The notes: generated by a model not told the origin, from the sequence alone. DNA of 64,000 nucleotides from Janthinobacterium rivuli (GCF_009208735.1 NZ_WFLJ01000021.1:1-64000); one strand, 5' to 3'; numbered from the stretch's first letter, positions 44,690-54,607 are shown. Numbers and translations are program-made.

Positions 44690-45046
44690 CTATGCTGGCC
44701 GGCAAGCTGAAGCGCGCAAATGACTCCCCAGTCTGGCACCGAAGAAGACCAGCAGCGCAAACACAGCCAGCAGCGGCACTGCCAGCAAGGCAAAGCCGTA
44801 AGTCACAAACACGACCGGGAGCCATAGGATCAACAGGCCGACGAAGGTGGCCATGCCGATGGTTCGATGTTGCGGCGGCTGGATACACCAGCCTTGGCCC
44901 AGGCCGATGACGACGCCGCACACGACGATGGCCAATACGGTCACCGTGCCCGGGAAATGTTCAAGACTCGTGTAGATGAGAAATACCGCAAGAAAACTCA
45001 GGATGGCACTGAGCGTCCCGATCAATCCCGTCCTGCCTGTACTCAT
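44690..45046 (-). CDS. Small membrane protein, hypothetical (118 aa)
   Basis: The 118-residue protein has about four hydrophobic helices (e.g. TLSAILSFLAVFLIYTSL, VTVLAIVVCGVVIGLGQG, LILWLPVVFVTYGFALLAV). It starts at ATG 45046 and ends in a short basic tail. I do not recognise the family. It lies between the DUF748 gene and the glucose dehydrogenase gene and ends at a strong terminator, so it is an independent unit. Confidence 0.65.
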   Translation of the reverse strand: MSTGRTGLIGTLSAILSFLAVFLIYTSLEHFPGTVTVLAIVVCGVVIGLGQGWCIQPPQHRTIGMATFVGLLILWLPVVFVTYGFALLAVPLLAVFALLVFFGARLGSHLRASACRPA

Positions 45047-45203
45047 GCCTGCCTTTCAACTCAAACAAATGCCGGTAACCGCGTGCAGCCCGTGCCCGCA
45101 TCGCCAGGCATGCCGCGGCCGGCGACAGGTAACGCTGCGCCGGTTGCCAAATATACCACTCCGCTTTCGCGCCGGGCAAACAGCATTCTGACCAGCAATT
45201 TCC

Positions 45204-45230
45204 GCCGCGCCATCGACTGGATGGCGCGGC
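45204..45230 (-). terminator. Hairpin downstream of gcd
   Basis: GCCGCGCCATC and GATGGCGCGGC form a perfect 11-bp stem with a five-base loop, starting 12 bases beyond the glucose dehydrogenase stop. A short A/T stretch (GGAAATTGC) follows on the minus strand. Likely the gcd terminator. Confidence 0.6.
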
Positions 45231-45242
45231 TCCGTCCACTCC

Positions 45243-47693
45243 CTATTTCCCTTTCCCCGCCTCCTTCACCACCTCATCCGGCAAGGCAAACGCCACCAGG
45301 CTGTCGCCCATCTTCGTGCCCAGTGATCCATGGCCGCCGGCCATCACCACCACATATTGCTTGCCCGTCTTGTCGGAGACATAGCTCATCGGCGTAGCCT
45401 GGCCGCCGGCCGGCAGGCGGGCTTTCCACACGGTCTTGCCGTTGCGCACGTCGTAGCCGCGGATGTAGTAGTCGAGCGTGCTGCTCAAAAATGCCACGCC
45501 GCCGCCCGTGGTGCTGATGCCGCCCAGGCTGGGCACGCCCAGCGGCAAGGCGATGGGGACTGGGGCGCTGTCGCGCGTGGTGCCGTTCTTGTGCATCCAC
45601 ACTTTTTTCATGGTGCGCAAGTCGACGGCGGCGATATAGCCCCACGGCGGCGCCTGGCATGGGAAACCCAGCGGCGACAGGAAAGGCTTGATTTCCACGG
45701 CAAACGGCACGCCCGTCTGCGGCTGCAAGCCCATTTCCGACCCCGTGCCGCCCTTCGCGTTCGCTTGCGCGCGCGGCACCAGGCGTTCCAGGAAGCCCAT
45801 GTAGTCCGGGTTCACCAGCAGCAACTGACGCACGGGATCGACGGCCGCCCCGCCCCACTCGAAGATGCCGAGCGGGCCCGGCGAGATGATGGCGCCCTTG
45901 ATCTTGCCTTCGGCCACCGTCTGCGGCGTGAACGGCCCTTCGTAGCGGTGCTGGCGGAAGATGATGCGGCACGCCAGCTGGTCGAACGGCGTCGTGCCCC
46001 ACATATCCGTTTCGCTGATGTGTTTCTCGGGCAGGAAGGTCAAGGCCGAGAACGGCTGCGTGGGCGAGAGGCGGTCGCCAGGGGCGGCGTTGGCCGTCGG
46101 CACGGGTTTTTCCGGCGCCGGCACCACCAGGCTGCCGTCGCGGCGGTCGATCACATAGATGTCGCCGCGTTTCGTCGTGGCTACCACGGACGGCACCTTG
46201 CCTTTTGGCGTGTCGATATCGACCAGGGTCGGCTGGCCGCCGATATCCATGTCCCAGATATCGTGGTGCACGGTCTGGTAGACCCAGCGTACTTTGCCGG
46301 TCGCCAGGTCCAGCGCGACGATGGCGCTGTTGAACTTCTCGCCGTTCGGATTGCGGTTGCCGCCCCACGTATCGGGCGTTTCGTTGCCCATCGGGATGTA
46401 CACCAAGCCCAGCTTTTCATCCACGCTGGATACGCCCCAGGAATTGGGCGAGTTGTTGGTGTAGGTCTTGCCATCGGCAATCGGCGCCGTGTCGTCCGGG
46501 TTCGCGGCATCCCAGTTCCACATCAGTTTGCCAGTGACGGGATCATAGCCGCGGATCACGCCCGACGGTTCTTCCGTGGAAAAGTTATCGGTAACGCTGG
46601 CGGCCATCACCACCACGTTCTGCGCCACGGCCGGCGGCGACGTGGGCATCAAAAAGCCCCGCTTCTTCATGCCCATGCCGTGGTACAGGCCGATCACGCC
46701 GTTCTCGCCAAAGCTTTTACAGGCTTCGCCCGTATCGGCATTCACGGCGATCAGGGTCGCGTCCATGGTGGGCGCGAAGATGCGGCGCGGGCACTCCATG
46801 CCGGCCGCCTCGGGCGCCGGATCGCCCTTGGCGCGGCCCGCGTTCACGTCCCAGTAGGCCACGCCGCGACAGATCATGTGCTGGTAGCTGGATGCGTCGC
46901 GGTTGATCTTCGGATCGTGGCGCCAGAGCTCCTTGCCCGTGTCCGGGTCCAGCGCGATGACGATGTTATGCGGCGTGCACAGGTACAGCATGCCGTTCAC
47001 TTTCAGCGGCGTGACTTCATTGGCGATCTCGCCCGGGTCGTTCGGCCCCTTGAAGTCGCCCGTGTGATAGACCCACGCCTGTTTCAGCTGCGCGGCGTTG
47101 GCTGGCGTGATCTGCGCGGCCGGCGCGTAGCGGTCGCCATAGCCGGAGCGGCCATACGCGGCCCAGTCGTTGGGCGCCACGCCGGGCGCGACATCGCCTT
47201 GCGGCGTGGCCGCCATGTTCTCGGCCGGCACTTCGCCGTGCAGGGTGTAATAGTCTTGGAAAAGCGCAAACACGCCCACTGCGGCGGTGGCCACCACGGC
47301 GGTGGCCAGGGCGCTCTTGCCAGCGTCGCGCGGTTTCGCCCCGGCCGTCAACGGCGGAGCGAGACGCCGGTCGACGAAGGGCAGCAGCAGCCAGACGGCG
47401 GCGGCGAACCAGATATCGAGGCGCGGCAGCAATTGCCACCAGTCGAATTTCACTTCGATCACGGACCAGATCAGGGTGGCGAACAGCAGCAGCGCGAGAA
47501 ACAGCTGCGCGCTGCGCCGCCCCTTCCACACGAGCGCGCCGGCGATGAGCATGCCGACGCCGGCCACGACGTAATACCAGGAGCCGCCGAGGCTGACGAG
47601 CCAGGCGCCGCCGCCGGCAAGCGCCAGGCCCAGCACGATGAAGATGACTGCGGTGATGACAAGCAAGGGTCCAGGTCGGGCAGAGGCAGTCAT
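45243..47693 (-). CDS. gcd: Membrane-bound PQQ-dependent glucose dehydrogenase
   Basis: The 816-residue quinoprotein oxidises glucose to gluconolactone in the periplasm and feeds electrons to ubiquinone. The first about 145 residues hold five TM helices. The rest is the PQQ-binding eight-bladed propeller, with NDWAAYGRSGYGDRYAPAAQI, TPLKVNGMLYLCTPHN, TVHHDIWDMDIGGQP, LPEKHISETDMWGTTPFDQL and the C-terminal GKQYVVVMAGGHGSLGTK. Length and blade motifs match E. coli Gcd. ATG 47693 has AAGGAG five bases upstream. No PQQ biosynthesis genes are in the window. Confidence 0.95.
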   Translation of the reverse strand: MTASARPGPLLVITAVIFIVLGLALAGGGAWLVSLGGSWYYVVAGVGMLIAGALVWKGRRSAQLFLALLLFATLIWSVIEVKFDWWQLLPRLDIWFAAAVWLLLPFVDRRLAPPLTAGAKPRDAGKSALATAVVATAAVGVFALFQDYYTLHGEVPAENMAATPQGDVAPGVAPNDWAAYGRSGYGDRYAPAAQITPANAAQLKQAWVYHTGDFKGPNDPGEIANEVTPLKVNGMLYLCTPHNIVIALDPDTGKELWRHDPKINRDASSYQHMICRGVAYWDVNAGRAKGDPAPEAAGMECPRRIFAPTMDATLIAVNADTGEACKSFGENGVIGLYHGMGMKKRGFLMPTSPPAVAQNVVVMAASVTDNFSTEEPSGVIRGYDPVTGKLMWNWDAANPDDTAPIADGKTYTNNSPNSWGVSSVDEKLGLVYIPMGNETPDTWGGNRNPNGEKFNSAIVALDLATGKVRWVYQTVHHDIWDMDIGGQPTLVDIDTPKGKVPSVVATTKRGDIYVIDRRDGSLVVPAPEKPVPTANAAPGDRLSPTQPFSALTFLPEKHISETDMWGTTPFDQLACRIIFRQHRYEGPFTPQTVAEGKIKGAIISPGPLGIFEWGGAAVDPVRQLLLVNPDYMGFLERLVPRAQANAKGGTGSEMGLQPQTGVPFAVEIKPFLSPLGFPCQAPPWGYIAAVDLRTMKKVWMHKNGTTRDSAPVPIALPLGVPSLGGISTTGGGVAFLSSTLDYYIRGYDVRNGKTVWKARLPAGGQATPMSYVSDKTGKQYVVVMAGGHGSLGTKMGDSLVAFALPDEVVKEAGKGK

Positions 47694-48002
47694 GATGCTC
47701 CTTTACAAGAGTCAGTCGGCGGCACGCGCCTGCGCGCCGTATTTGAGGGCGATCAAGGAAATTGCATTTTTTCACTAATTGACAAAGCGTGCCACACGCC
47801 AGAACGCCCGCCGCATGCCGTGTGGCTTTTTATACACGGCTTGACCGTCCAGTCAGTCACAAGCATACGATTTTGATGAAAATCATTGAATAAAATAAAT
47901 CAACAACAAATTTCTCGAATAAAACAGATTTATGTCGTAAAATGGAAAAACAGGAGCTGAATCGGTTTTCCAAATGTTCAACCTCGAAGTGGAGCGCCCA
48001 TC
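47694..48002. promoter_or_regulatory. Divergent control region between gcd and the chemoreceptor gene
   Basis: These 309 bases hold no gene. The half next to gcd is ordinary; from about 47860 it becomes very A+T-rich. A perfect GATTTT-GATG-AAAATC palindrome (47869-47884) and an imperfect TGAC...GTCA repeat (about 47841-47858) are candidate operators. The chemoreceptor has GGAG about seven bases before its ATG. No sigma-28 promoter could be identified with confidence. Confidence 0.4.
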
Positions 48003-49682
48003 ATGACCATCGCCAAACGGCTGTACGCCTTGATCCTTTCCGTCGTCCTGGGACTGGCCGCCCTGGCCGGCTTTGGTATCTATGAAATGAACCGCGTGTA
48101 CACGGCGGCCAGCTATGCCACCGTCAACACCGTTCCCAGCCTGCTGACCTTGAACCAGGCTTTCGTGCCGTTCACGCAGATGCGCACGGCCGTCTGGCAG
48201 CACATGGCCAGCAAGGATGCCGCCGTGCGCGCCAGGCTGGAAGCGGGTATCGGGGAAGCGCGCGCGGCGGTGGGCCAGGCGCTCGACCAGTATGAAAAGG
48301 AAAATCTCTCCGATGAGCAAGACCGCGCACTGCTGGCCGCGGACCGAGCCGTGCTGCTGCGCTACGACGCCGTGCGCGACAAGGTGCTGGCGCTGTCGAA
48401 GGCGGGCGAACCGGACGCGGCACGCGACTTGCTGATGCAAAGCCAGCCCATCATCAAGGAATTGCTCGACGCCCTCGCCGCCCACCACCGCTACAACGAA
48501 AGCCTCGCCACCAGGGGTGCGGCCGACGGCGCCGCCACCGCCGCCAACTCGCGCTGGATTTCCATCGGCCTGGCCCTGGCCGTGACGGCCCTGGTTGCCG
48601 GCATGGGCCTGCTGCTGGCGCGGGGCATCGCCGCCTCGCTGGCCAGCGCCATCGGCGTGGCCCGCACCATCGCGGGCGGCGACCTCAGCGTGCAAGTGAA
48701 CGCCACGTCGAACGACGAGGTGGGCCAGTTGATGTCTGCCCTGGCGGACATGAGCGCAAGCCTGGTGCGCATCGTCGCCGAAGTACGCTCCGGCACGGAG
48801 ACCATCAGCACGGCCTCGAGCGAGATCGCGGCCGGCAACCTGGACCTGTCGGCGCGCACGGAACAGCAGGCCGGCTCGCTGGAAGAAACCGCCTCGGCCA
48901 TGGAAGAACTGACGGCCACCGTGCGGCAGAACGCGGACAACGCCCGCCAGGCCCGGCAAATGGCCGTCAGCGCCTCGGACAAGGCGCAGCGTGGCGGCCA
49001 GGTGATGGGCGACGTCATCCGCACCATGGAAGCGATCGACAGCTCGTCCAACAAGATCGCCGACATCATCGGCGTCATCGACGGCATCGCCTTCCAGACC
49101 AATATCCTGGCCCTGAATGCGGCCGTGGAAGCGGCGCGCGCCGGGGAACAGGGACGCGGCTTTGCCGTCGTGGCAACCGAAGTGCGCAACCTGGCGCACC
49201 GTTCGGCGGCGGCCGCCAGGGAAATCAAGGTGCTCATCAGCGACTCCGTGCAACAGGTGCAACAAGGCGGCAAGCTGGTCCGGCAGGCCGGCGCGAGCAT
49301 GACGGAAGTGGTCGACACGGTACGCAGCGTCACCGACATCGTCAGCGAAATCTCGGCCGCCAGCGTGGAGCAAAGCACGGGCATCGAGGAAATCAACCGC
49401 GCCATCACGCAGATGGATGAAGTGACGCAGCAGAATGCGGCCCTGGTCGAAGAAGCGGCGGCGGCATCGCAATCGCTGCAGGAGCAGGCGGCCAACCTGG
49501 CCGGCGTGGTGGGCACCTTCAAGCTGGCGCACGGGCAAGCCGGCGCGGCACCGCACGCACCTGCCGCACAGCGGCCCGCGCAGCACAAGGCCACGCTCAA
49601 GCTGGTCGCCTCGCGCCCCGCAGGCCAGGCCAGAAAGACGGCGCCGGCCAGCGCCGATGCCGGCGACTGGGAAGTATTTTAA
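48003..49682 (+). CDS. Methyl-accepting chemotaxis protein (Tar-like)
   Basis: The 559-residue receptor has TM1 (about 7-28), a four-helix periplasmic ligand-binding domain (about 30-185), TM2 (about 188-210), a HAMP domain (about 212-265) and a signalling domain. The hairpin tip contains the near-invariant IAFQTNILALNAAVEAARAG; GRGFAVVATEVRNLA is also present. It ends in DWEVF after a Pro/Ala linker, a version of the C-terminal pentapeptide that tethers CheR and CheB. It senses small molecules in the periplasm and controls CheA. Ligand unknown. It leads a co-directional row of signalling genes. Confidence 0.94.
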   Translation: MTIAKRLYALILSVVLGLAALAGFGIYEMNRVYTAASYATVNTVPSLLTLNQAFVPFTQMRTAVWQHMASKDAAVRARLEAGIGEARAAVGQALDQYEKENLSDEQDRALLAADRAVLLRYDAVRDKVLALSKAGEPDAARDLLMQSQPIIKELLDALAAHHRYNESLATRGAADGAATAANSRWISIGLALAVTALVAGMGLLLARGIAASLASAIGVARTIAGGDLSVQVNATSNDEVGQLMSALADMSASLVRIVAEVRSGTETISTASSEIAAGNLDLSARTEQQAGSLEETASAMEELTATVRQNADNARQARQMAVSASDKAQRGGQVMGDVIRTMEAIDSSSNKIADIIGVIDGIAFQTNILALNAAVEAARAGEQGRGFAVVATEVRNLAHRSAAAAREIKVLISDSVQQVQQGGKLVRQAGASMTEVVDTVRSVTDIVSEISAASVEQSTGIEEINRAITQMDEVTQQNAALVEEAAAASQSLQEQAANLAGVVGTFKLAHGQAGAAPHAPAAQRPAQHKATLKLVASRPAGQARKTAPASADAGDWEVF

Positions 49683-49731
49683 GAACGCCATCACGCAGTA
49701 TCACTCGTATAGACCGTACTGGAGCACTGTC

Positions 49732-50367
49732 ATGAACGCCTTCCTCGACTTTCACCCCTTCCTGCGCTGCGAAGACCTCGCGCTGATGCGCCCGGCGCTG
49801 GCCATGGCTGGCATGCTGCTGCTGCTGGCCGCCCTGCTGTGGCGCCGTATCCGCCGCGCGCCAGCCGACTGCACGGCGCCGGCCGACCTGCATGAGCTGC
49901 TGCAACTGCGCAGGGCCGGCCAGCCGGCCAAGGCGGCGGAAACGGCGGAGGCGGCGCCACAGCCAGCGTCCGGGGCGCCGGAGATGCCGCCGTTCGAGCC
50001 TGCCCGCCTGGACGCCATGTTCGGCTACGACCGGCGCCTGCAGGGCGAGATTCTGGCCCTGTTCGTGGCCGAGACGCGCGACCGCCTCGCCGGCATCGCC
50101 CATGCGCTGCGCTGCGAGCGGCCCGCCGCGGCACGCGTGCTGGCGCAGGAAATTCTCGACGGCAGCCAGTCCATGGGACTGCTCCCCTTGCAGGTGCTGG
50201 CGCGCCAGGCCGTGCATGCGGGCTTTTCCAACGATATCGGCGCCTTGCGCCGCCTGCACGCGGAACTGCTGATGGCGCTCGATACGCTGTCGCAAGCGAT
50301 CACGGCCCTGCAAACGGCGGGCGCGGCGCAAGCGGATGACTGCGGCGGCGTCGGGAGCCGGCCATGA
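49732..50367 (+). CDS. Membrane-anchored protein with degenerate Hpt-like domain
   Basis: The 211-residue protein starts at ATG 49732 (GGAG seven bases upstream), 49 bases after the chemoreceptor. It has one TM helix (about 20-37), an Ala/Pro-rich linker (about 65-88) and a helical domain (about 90-200) that reads like an Hpt four-helix bundle. Where Hpt proteins have AHxLKGS, this has AQEILDGS: the phospho-accepting His position is Glu140. If the domain is an Hpt it cannot take phosphate, and the glutamate might mimic the phosphorylated form. Its stop overlaps the HDOD gene start (ATGA). The Hpt assignment is inference from local pattern. Confidence 0.6.
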   Translation: MNAFLDFHPFLRCEDLALMRPALAMAGMLLLLAALLWRRIRRAPADCTAPADLHELLQLRRAGQPAKAAETAEAAPQPASGAPEMPPFEPARLDAMFGYDRRLQGEILALFVAETRDRLAGIAHALRCERPAAARVLAQEILDGSQSMGLLPLQVLARQAVHAGFSNDIGALRRLHAELLMALDTLSQAITALQTAGAAQADDCGGVGSRP

Positions 50368-51281
50368 GCGACCACCACATCGACCTGGCGCGCCAGCTCG
50401 GCGGCACCATCCTGCCTTCGCCCGCCTGGCGGTGCCACTGGCTGGCGACCTTGTGCCTGCAACAATTGCCGTTCGATGAGCTGGCAGAACAACTGGGCGG
50501 CGATCCGGCACTGAGCGGCAAGATCATCGGCCTGGCGAATGCCGGCGTGCCGCCGGGCGAGCGCAAGCATGCGTCGGTCAACGCCGCGATGCTGGCGGCC
50601 ATCGGCTTGCCCGCCCTGCGCCAGGCATTCGCCGTCCCCGCCGCGCCGACGGCCGCATGCGAGCACTTCAACGCGCAGCGCTTCTGGTCGCACTCGCTGG
50701 CCATGGCGTGCGCCGCCCGCGTGGCAGGCGATGCGCTGCAGCTGGCGCCGGCCGACGAGCTGTACAGTTGCGGCTTGCTGGCCAACTGCGGCCAACTGGC
50801 ACTGGCCACCTTGCATCCGCAGGAATACGGTCAATTGCTGGGCCAACACGGCGATGCCGCCAGGACCCGCCTGCTGTGCGCGGAATCGCAGCGCTTCGGC
50901 CACCACCAGTTGGCGCTGTCGGCCACGCTGATGCGGGGCTGGGGCATGCCGGACATCCTGTGCGACGCCGTACTCTGCCATGCCGCACCGCCCGGTTTCG
51001 GGCGGGCCGGGCGCATGACGGAACTGGCCTGGCTGCTGAAGCTGGCTGACAGCTTCGCCGACCTGATACTGCGCAACGGCGCGGGAGCGCGCGGGCCGGC
51101 CCTGGCCGCCGCGCGGGTACTGGGCATGGATGGAGAGCAGATGGAAACCCTGCTACGCCACAGCAACGCCGAGTGGAGCGAATGGGGCGAGATGCTGGAA
51201 CCGCAGGCGCATGTCGTCCCCTGCCGCACGCGCGGCAGGACCCGGCGCGCCGCCAGTCAGGTTTTTAGTGAATTCATCTAA
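50364..51281 (+). CDS. HDOD domain protein
   Basis: The 305-residue protein carries an HDOD domain (about 10-220), an HD-like helical domain without full metal-binding residues. Recognisable stretches are LAEQLGGDPALSGKIIGLAN, RFWSHSLAMACAARVAG, ELYSCGLLANCGQLALA and SATLMRGWGMPDILCDAV. HDOD proteins act as scaffolds in bacterial signalling, often beside two-component genes. The C-terminus is basic (CRTRGRTRRA). ATGA overlap with the preceding Hpt-like gene suggests that the two products work together. Partner and output are unknown. Confidence 0.85.
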   Translation: MSDHHIDLARQLGGTILPSPAWRCHWLATLCLQQLPFDELAEQLGGDPALSGKIIGLANAGVPPGERKHASVNAAMLAAIGLPALRQAFAVPAAPTAACEHFNAQRFWSHSLAMACAARVAGDALQLAPADELYSCGLLANCGQLALATLHPQEYGQLLGQHGDAARTRLLCAESQRFGHHQLALSATLMRGWGMPDILCDAVLCHAAPPGFGRAGRMTELAWLLKLADSFADLILRNGAGARGPALAAARVLGMDGEQMETLLRHSNAEWSEWGEMLEPQAHVVPCRTRGRTRRAASQVFSEFI

Positions 51282-51291
51282 TTCGTTGAAT

Positions 51292-51320
51292 TTGATTTTT
51301 TAAGCGCGATTGCGTATCAT
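51292..51320 (+). promoter_or_regulatory. Candidate sigma-70 promoter for the HTH-receiver gene
   Basis: TTGATT at 51292-51297 and TATCAT at 51315-51320 are separated by exactly 17 bases, inside an A+T-rich 74-base gap before the HTH-receiver gene. It suggests that the second half of the signalling block has its own promoter. Confidence 0.5.
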
Positions 51321-51355
51321 TCCCTACAACTTCATCCGCGACCATAAAGCCCATC

Positions 51356-51982
51356 ATGCACACTGCAGACGTTTGCACTACCCAAAAGGCCGCCGAAATC
51401 CTCGGCATCTCGGTCACATCGGTGCAGCAACTGGTCGAGGCAGGCGTGATCGAAGCCTGGAAGACCAAGGGCGGCCACCGGCGCATTCCCCTCGCGGCCG
51501 TCGAGGCCTACAAGGGCAATCCCGGCCAGCCGGGCCAGGACCAGCGCGCGGCGCGGGCCAGCCGCGCCGCCCCATCGGGCCGCCCGCCCTCGATCCTGGT
51601 GATCGAAGACAATCCGATCGAACGGGCGCTGTATGAAAAGCAGATCGGCTCGTGGAGCTTGCAGGCGGACCTGCGCTTTTGCGAGAACGGCTACCAGGCG
51701 CTGATCGAAATCGCGCGCGACCAGCCCGATATCCTGCTGTCCGACATCGTCATGGAAGGCATCGACGGCTACGAGGTGATCCGCACCATCCTGGCCGACC
51801 CGCTGCTGGCGGACATGCACATCGCCATGCTGTCGAACCTGACGCCGGAGGAACTGGAAGAACGGGGCGGCGTACCGCCCGGCGTGGTGTTCTTTGCCAA
51901 GCCCGTCAATTACGACGAGCTGCGCGGCTACCTGCGCGCCTGCTGCGCCGGCCATGCGCGGCGCAACAGCCTGGCCGCCTGA
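51356..51982 (+). CDS. MerR/excisionase-like HTH fused to a receiver domain
   Basis: The 208-residue protein has an N-terminal helix-turn-helix of the HTH_17 type (about 6-55: TTQKAAEILGISVTSVQQLV, KTKGGHRRIPLAAVEAY). A Gln/Arg/Ala linker follows, then a receiver domain (about 79-200) with the acidic pair Glu84-Asp85, phosphoacceptor Asp130 (ILLSDIVMEGIDGYEV) and Lys in FFAKPVNYDEL. So DNA binding sits before the receiver, the reverse of ordinary response regulators. GGHRRIP is the MerR/Xis wing. It is followed by an Hpt gene and a hybrid kinase, its likely phosphate donors. Confidence 0.85.
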   Translation: MHTADVCTTQKAAEILGISVTSVQQLVEAGVIEAWKTKGGHRRIPLAAVEAYKGNPGQPGQDQRAARASRAAPSGRPPSILVIEDNPIERALYEKQIGSWSLQADLRFCENGYQALIEIARDQPDILLSDIVMEGIDGYEVIRTILADPLLADMHIAMLSNLTPEELEERGGVPPGVVFFAKPVNYDELRGYLRACCAGHARRNSLAA

Positions 51983-52016
51983 CCCGCCACCGCTTTTCCC
52001 CCGCCACGGAGCCGCC

Positions 52017-52379
52017 ATGCCAGCCTATCGCCACATCGATCCTGCCGTGCTGTTCCAGGCCACCGGCCACGACCTCGAGATGTTCCGCGCCCTGTCGCAG
52101 ACCTACCTGGACACGGCGCCGGCCATGTTTGCGCGCGTCGAACAGGCCGTGCGCGGCGGCGCGGCGCCAGCCATCGTGCAGAGCTGCCATACCTTGCGCG
52201 GCACCGCAGCCCTGCTGGGCGCCGGCACCCTGGTGGCGCGCCTGGCGGCACTCGAGCAACTGGTGCGCCATCAGGGCGTGGCGGCGTCGGACTGGCTCGA
52301 CGAGACGGCGGCGCTGGTCGGCGAAGTGGAACGCGAGGTACGCCGCAGCATGCTTGACTACACGGGCGCGCAGGCATGA
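52017..52379 (+). CDS. Histidine phosphotransfer (Hpt) protein
   Basis: The 120-residue helical protein has the phospho-accepting His58 in [15 protein letters not shown], the typical HxLRG form of Hpt domains. It has no other domain, so it is a free phosphotransfer protein, able to pass phosphate between the receiver of a hybrid kinase and a response regulator. It starts at ATG 52017 with GGAG five bases upstream, 34 bases after the HTH-receiver gene, and overlaps the hybrid kinase start (ATGA). Position between regulator and kinase fits a full phosphorelay. Confidence 0.88.
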   Translation: MPAYRHIDPAVLFQATGHDLEMFRALSQTYLDTAPAMFARVEQAVRGGAAPAIVQSCHTLRGTAALLGAGTLVARLAALEQLVRHQGVAASDWLDETAALVGEVEREVRRSMLDYTGAQA

Positions 52380-54607
52380 ACGCGCGCCAGGCCGCCCTGC
52401 GCCTGGTGCACCGCTATCGGCCGCGCACCACGGCGGCCGTCGTGGGCCTGGTGCTGGTGGGCCTGCTGGCGCTGCGCATCGTCGTCTCCGGCGTGCTGCT
52501 GCACCGCGAAGCCGTCGATGACTGGAAGCAGGATCTGTCCAACCTGTCGCTGCTGCTGGCGGAAAACACGGCGCAGAGCATGACGGCGGCCAGCCTGGTG
52601 CTCGACAGCGTCAGCAACGACATCCAGGCCGCCGCCCCCGCGGACGCGCAAGCGCTGGCCGCCGCCGTCGGCACCCCGGCCATGCATCAGTTGCTGCGGC
52701 ACAAGATCGGCGGCGTGCCGCAAGTGGACGTGGTGTCCATCGTCGGCAGCGACGCGAGCGTGCTGGCCTTCAGCCGCGCCTTTCCCGCGCCGCCCATCCG
52801 CCTCGACGAGCGCGATTACTTCGCGTATCACCGGCGCCATCCGGACGGCGGCATGCATGTCAGCGCGCCCGTGCAAAACAAGGGCAATGGCGCCTGGACC
52901 TTCTACATCAGCCGGCGCATCAGCGCGCCGGACGGCCGCTTCCTGGGCGTGGTGCTGGTCGGCCTGTCGTGCGACTTCTTCAGCAAATTCTTCCAAAGCA
53001 CCAGCATCGGCGAACACACGGCCTTTTCCCTGTACCGCAGCGACTACACGCTGCTGGCCCGCTGGCCGGCCGTACCCGCCATGATGGGCAAGCGCAACCT
53101 GACGGGCAGCACCTACCGCCTGCTGGAACAGGGCAAGACCGATGGCGTACTGCAGGTGGACACGCCGCGCGCGGCCGAGCAGGGCCGCGCGGTCGACCGC
53201 CTGGCCGGCATACGGCTGGTGCGCGACTACCCGCTGGCCATCAACGTGACCGTGACGGACGAGGTCTACCTGGCGGGCTGGCGCCGCATGTTGCGCACCA
53301 TGGGCGGCGCTGCCGTCGTCAGCCTGCTCGTGCTGGCCGGGGCCATCGCGCTGATCATGGCCCTGCTGCGGCGCCATGAGCGCGACGCGGCCCGGGCGCT
53401 GGCGCTGCAGGCGCGCGCGGAAACAGCGAATGCGGCCAAGTCGCGCTTCCTGGCCGTCATGAGCCACGAGATCCGCACGCCGATGGCCGGCATCGCCGGC
53501 ATGGCCGAACTGCTGCAGGACACCCGGCTCGACGCGGCGCAGCGGCAGCACGCCGAGCGCATCGGCGACGGCGTGCAGCACCTGATGCGCATCCTGAACG
53601 ACATCCTCGACCTGTCCAGGATCGAGGCCGGTCAGATGCGCATCGAGCTGCGCGACTTCGACCCGCGCCTGCTGCTCGACGACGTGCTGGCGTTGCACCG
53701 CGCGCCAGCGGACCGCAAAGGCTTGCAGCTGACGGCCGAGGTCGACCCCGGCATGCCGCGGCAAATCTGCTCGGACCGCACGCGCCTCGCGCAGATCCTC
53801 GGCAACCTGCTCAGCAATGCGATCAAGTTTACGCCCTCCGGCAGCGTCACCGTGCGCCTGCACCTGGCGCCGGCCACGCCGGACGGCGCCAGCGCCTGCC
53901 TGGTCGCCATGGTCAGCGACCAGGGCATCGGCATGAACGAACAACAGCTGGGCCGCATCTTCGAGCCGTTTTGCCAGGCCGACGACAGCATCAGCGGCGC
54001 CTATGGCGGCACGGGACTGGGCCTGGCCATTTGCCAGCACCTGGTGACGCTGCTGGGCGGCGAGATCGCCTGCAGCAGCGCGCCCGGCGCCGGCTCCCGC
54101 TTCACCGTGCGCATTCCCTGCCTGGCGGCCAGCGCGCCGCAAGCGCAGCCGGAAATGCCGCCGCCCGCCGCCGCCGTCACAGTGCCGGCGCCCGCCCCCT
54201 CCCCAGCGCCGGCGCCGGGCGCGCGCATCCTGCTGGTCGAGGATACGGCACTGAACCGCCAGCTGGTGTGCCTGCAGCTGGGCGGCCGCGGCTACAGCAT
54301 CGACACGGCAGAGAACGGCGCGCTGGGCCTGCAAGCGATGGCCGCGCAGCAGTACGACCTGGTCCTGATGGATTGCATGATGCCCGTCATGGACGGTTAC
54401 CAGGCATGCCAGGCCCTGCGCGCCCGCGAAGCGGCCAGCGGCGCGCCGCGCCTGCCCGTCATCGCCCTGACGGCCGGCGTCACCGAGGACGACCGGCAGC
54501 GCTGCGTGGCGGCCGGCATGGACGATTATCTGTCCAAGCCGTTCACGGCCGCCCAGCTGCGCGCGACGGTGGAGCGCTGGCTGGCGCACCAGGCGGCCAT
54601 GCGCTAG
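52376..54607 (+). CDS. Hybrid sensor histidine kinase with receiver domain
   Basis: The 743-residue protein has TM1 (about 20-42), a Cache/PDC-type periplasmic sensor (about 45-315, with [21 protein letters not shown]), TM2 (about 317-340), HisKA (phospho-His364 in [13 protein letters not shown]), HATPase ([21 protein letters not shown]), a Pro/Ala linker and a receiver with phospho-Asp666 ([13 protein letters not shown]) and Lys in YLSKPFTA. Together with the Hpt gene just upstream it forms a His-Asp-His-Asp relay to the HTH-receiver protein. It starts at ATGA overlapping that Hpt gene. Confidence 0.93.
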   Translation: MNARQAALRLVHRYRPRTTAAVVGLVLVGLLALRIVVSGVLLHREAVDDWKQDLSNLSLLLAENTAQSMTAASLVLDSVSNDIQAAAPADAQALAAAVGTPAMHQLLRHKIGGVPQVDVVSIVGSDASVLAFSRAFPAPPIRLDERDYFAYHRRHPDGGMHVSAPVQNKGNGAWTFYISRRISAPDGRFLGVVLVGLSCDFFSKFFQSTSIGEHTAFSLYRSDYTLLARWPAVPAMMGKRNLTGSTYRLLEQGKTDGVLQVDTPRAAEQGRAVDRLAGIRLVRDYPLAINVTVTDEVYLAGWRRMLRTMGGAAVVSLLVLAGAIALIMALLRRHERDAARALALQARAETANAAKSRFLAVMSHEIRTPMAGIAGMAELLQDTRLDAAQRQHAERIGDGVQHLMRILNDILDLSRIEAGQMRIELRDFDPRLLLDDVLALHRAPADRKGLQLTAEVDPGMPRQICSDRTRLAQILGNLLSNAIKFTPSGSVTVRLHLAPATPDGASACLVAMVSDQGIGMNEQQLGRIFEPFCQADDSISGAYGGTGLGLAICQHLVTLLGGEIACSSAPGAGSRFTVRIPCLAASAPQAQPEMPPPAAAVTVPAPAPSPAPAPGARILLVEDTALNRQLVCLQLGGRGYSIDTAENGALGLQAMAAQQYDLVLMDCMMPVMDGYQACQALRAREAASGAPRLPVIALTAGVTEDDRQRCVAAGMDDYLSKPFTAAQLRATVERWLAHQAAMR

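Noticed and set aside
51356-51540. Excisionase-like HTH as a sign of a prophage or integrative element
   Set aside because: The HTH is fused to a receiver domain and lies among signalling genes; no integrase, att-like repeats or phage genes are near.
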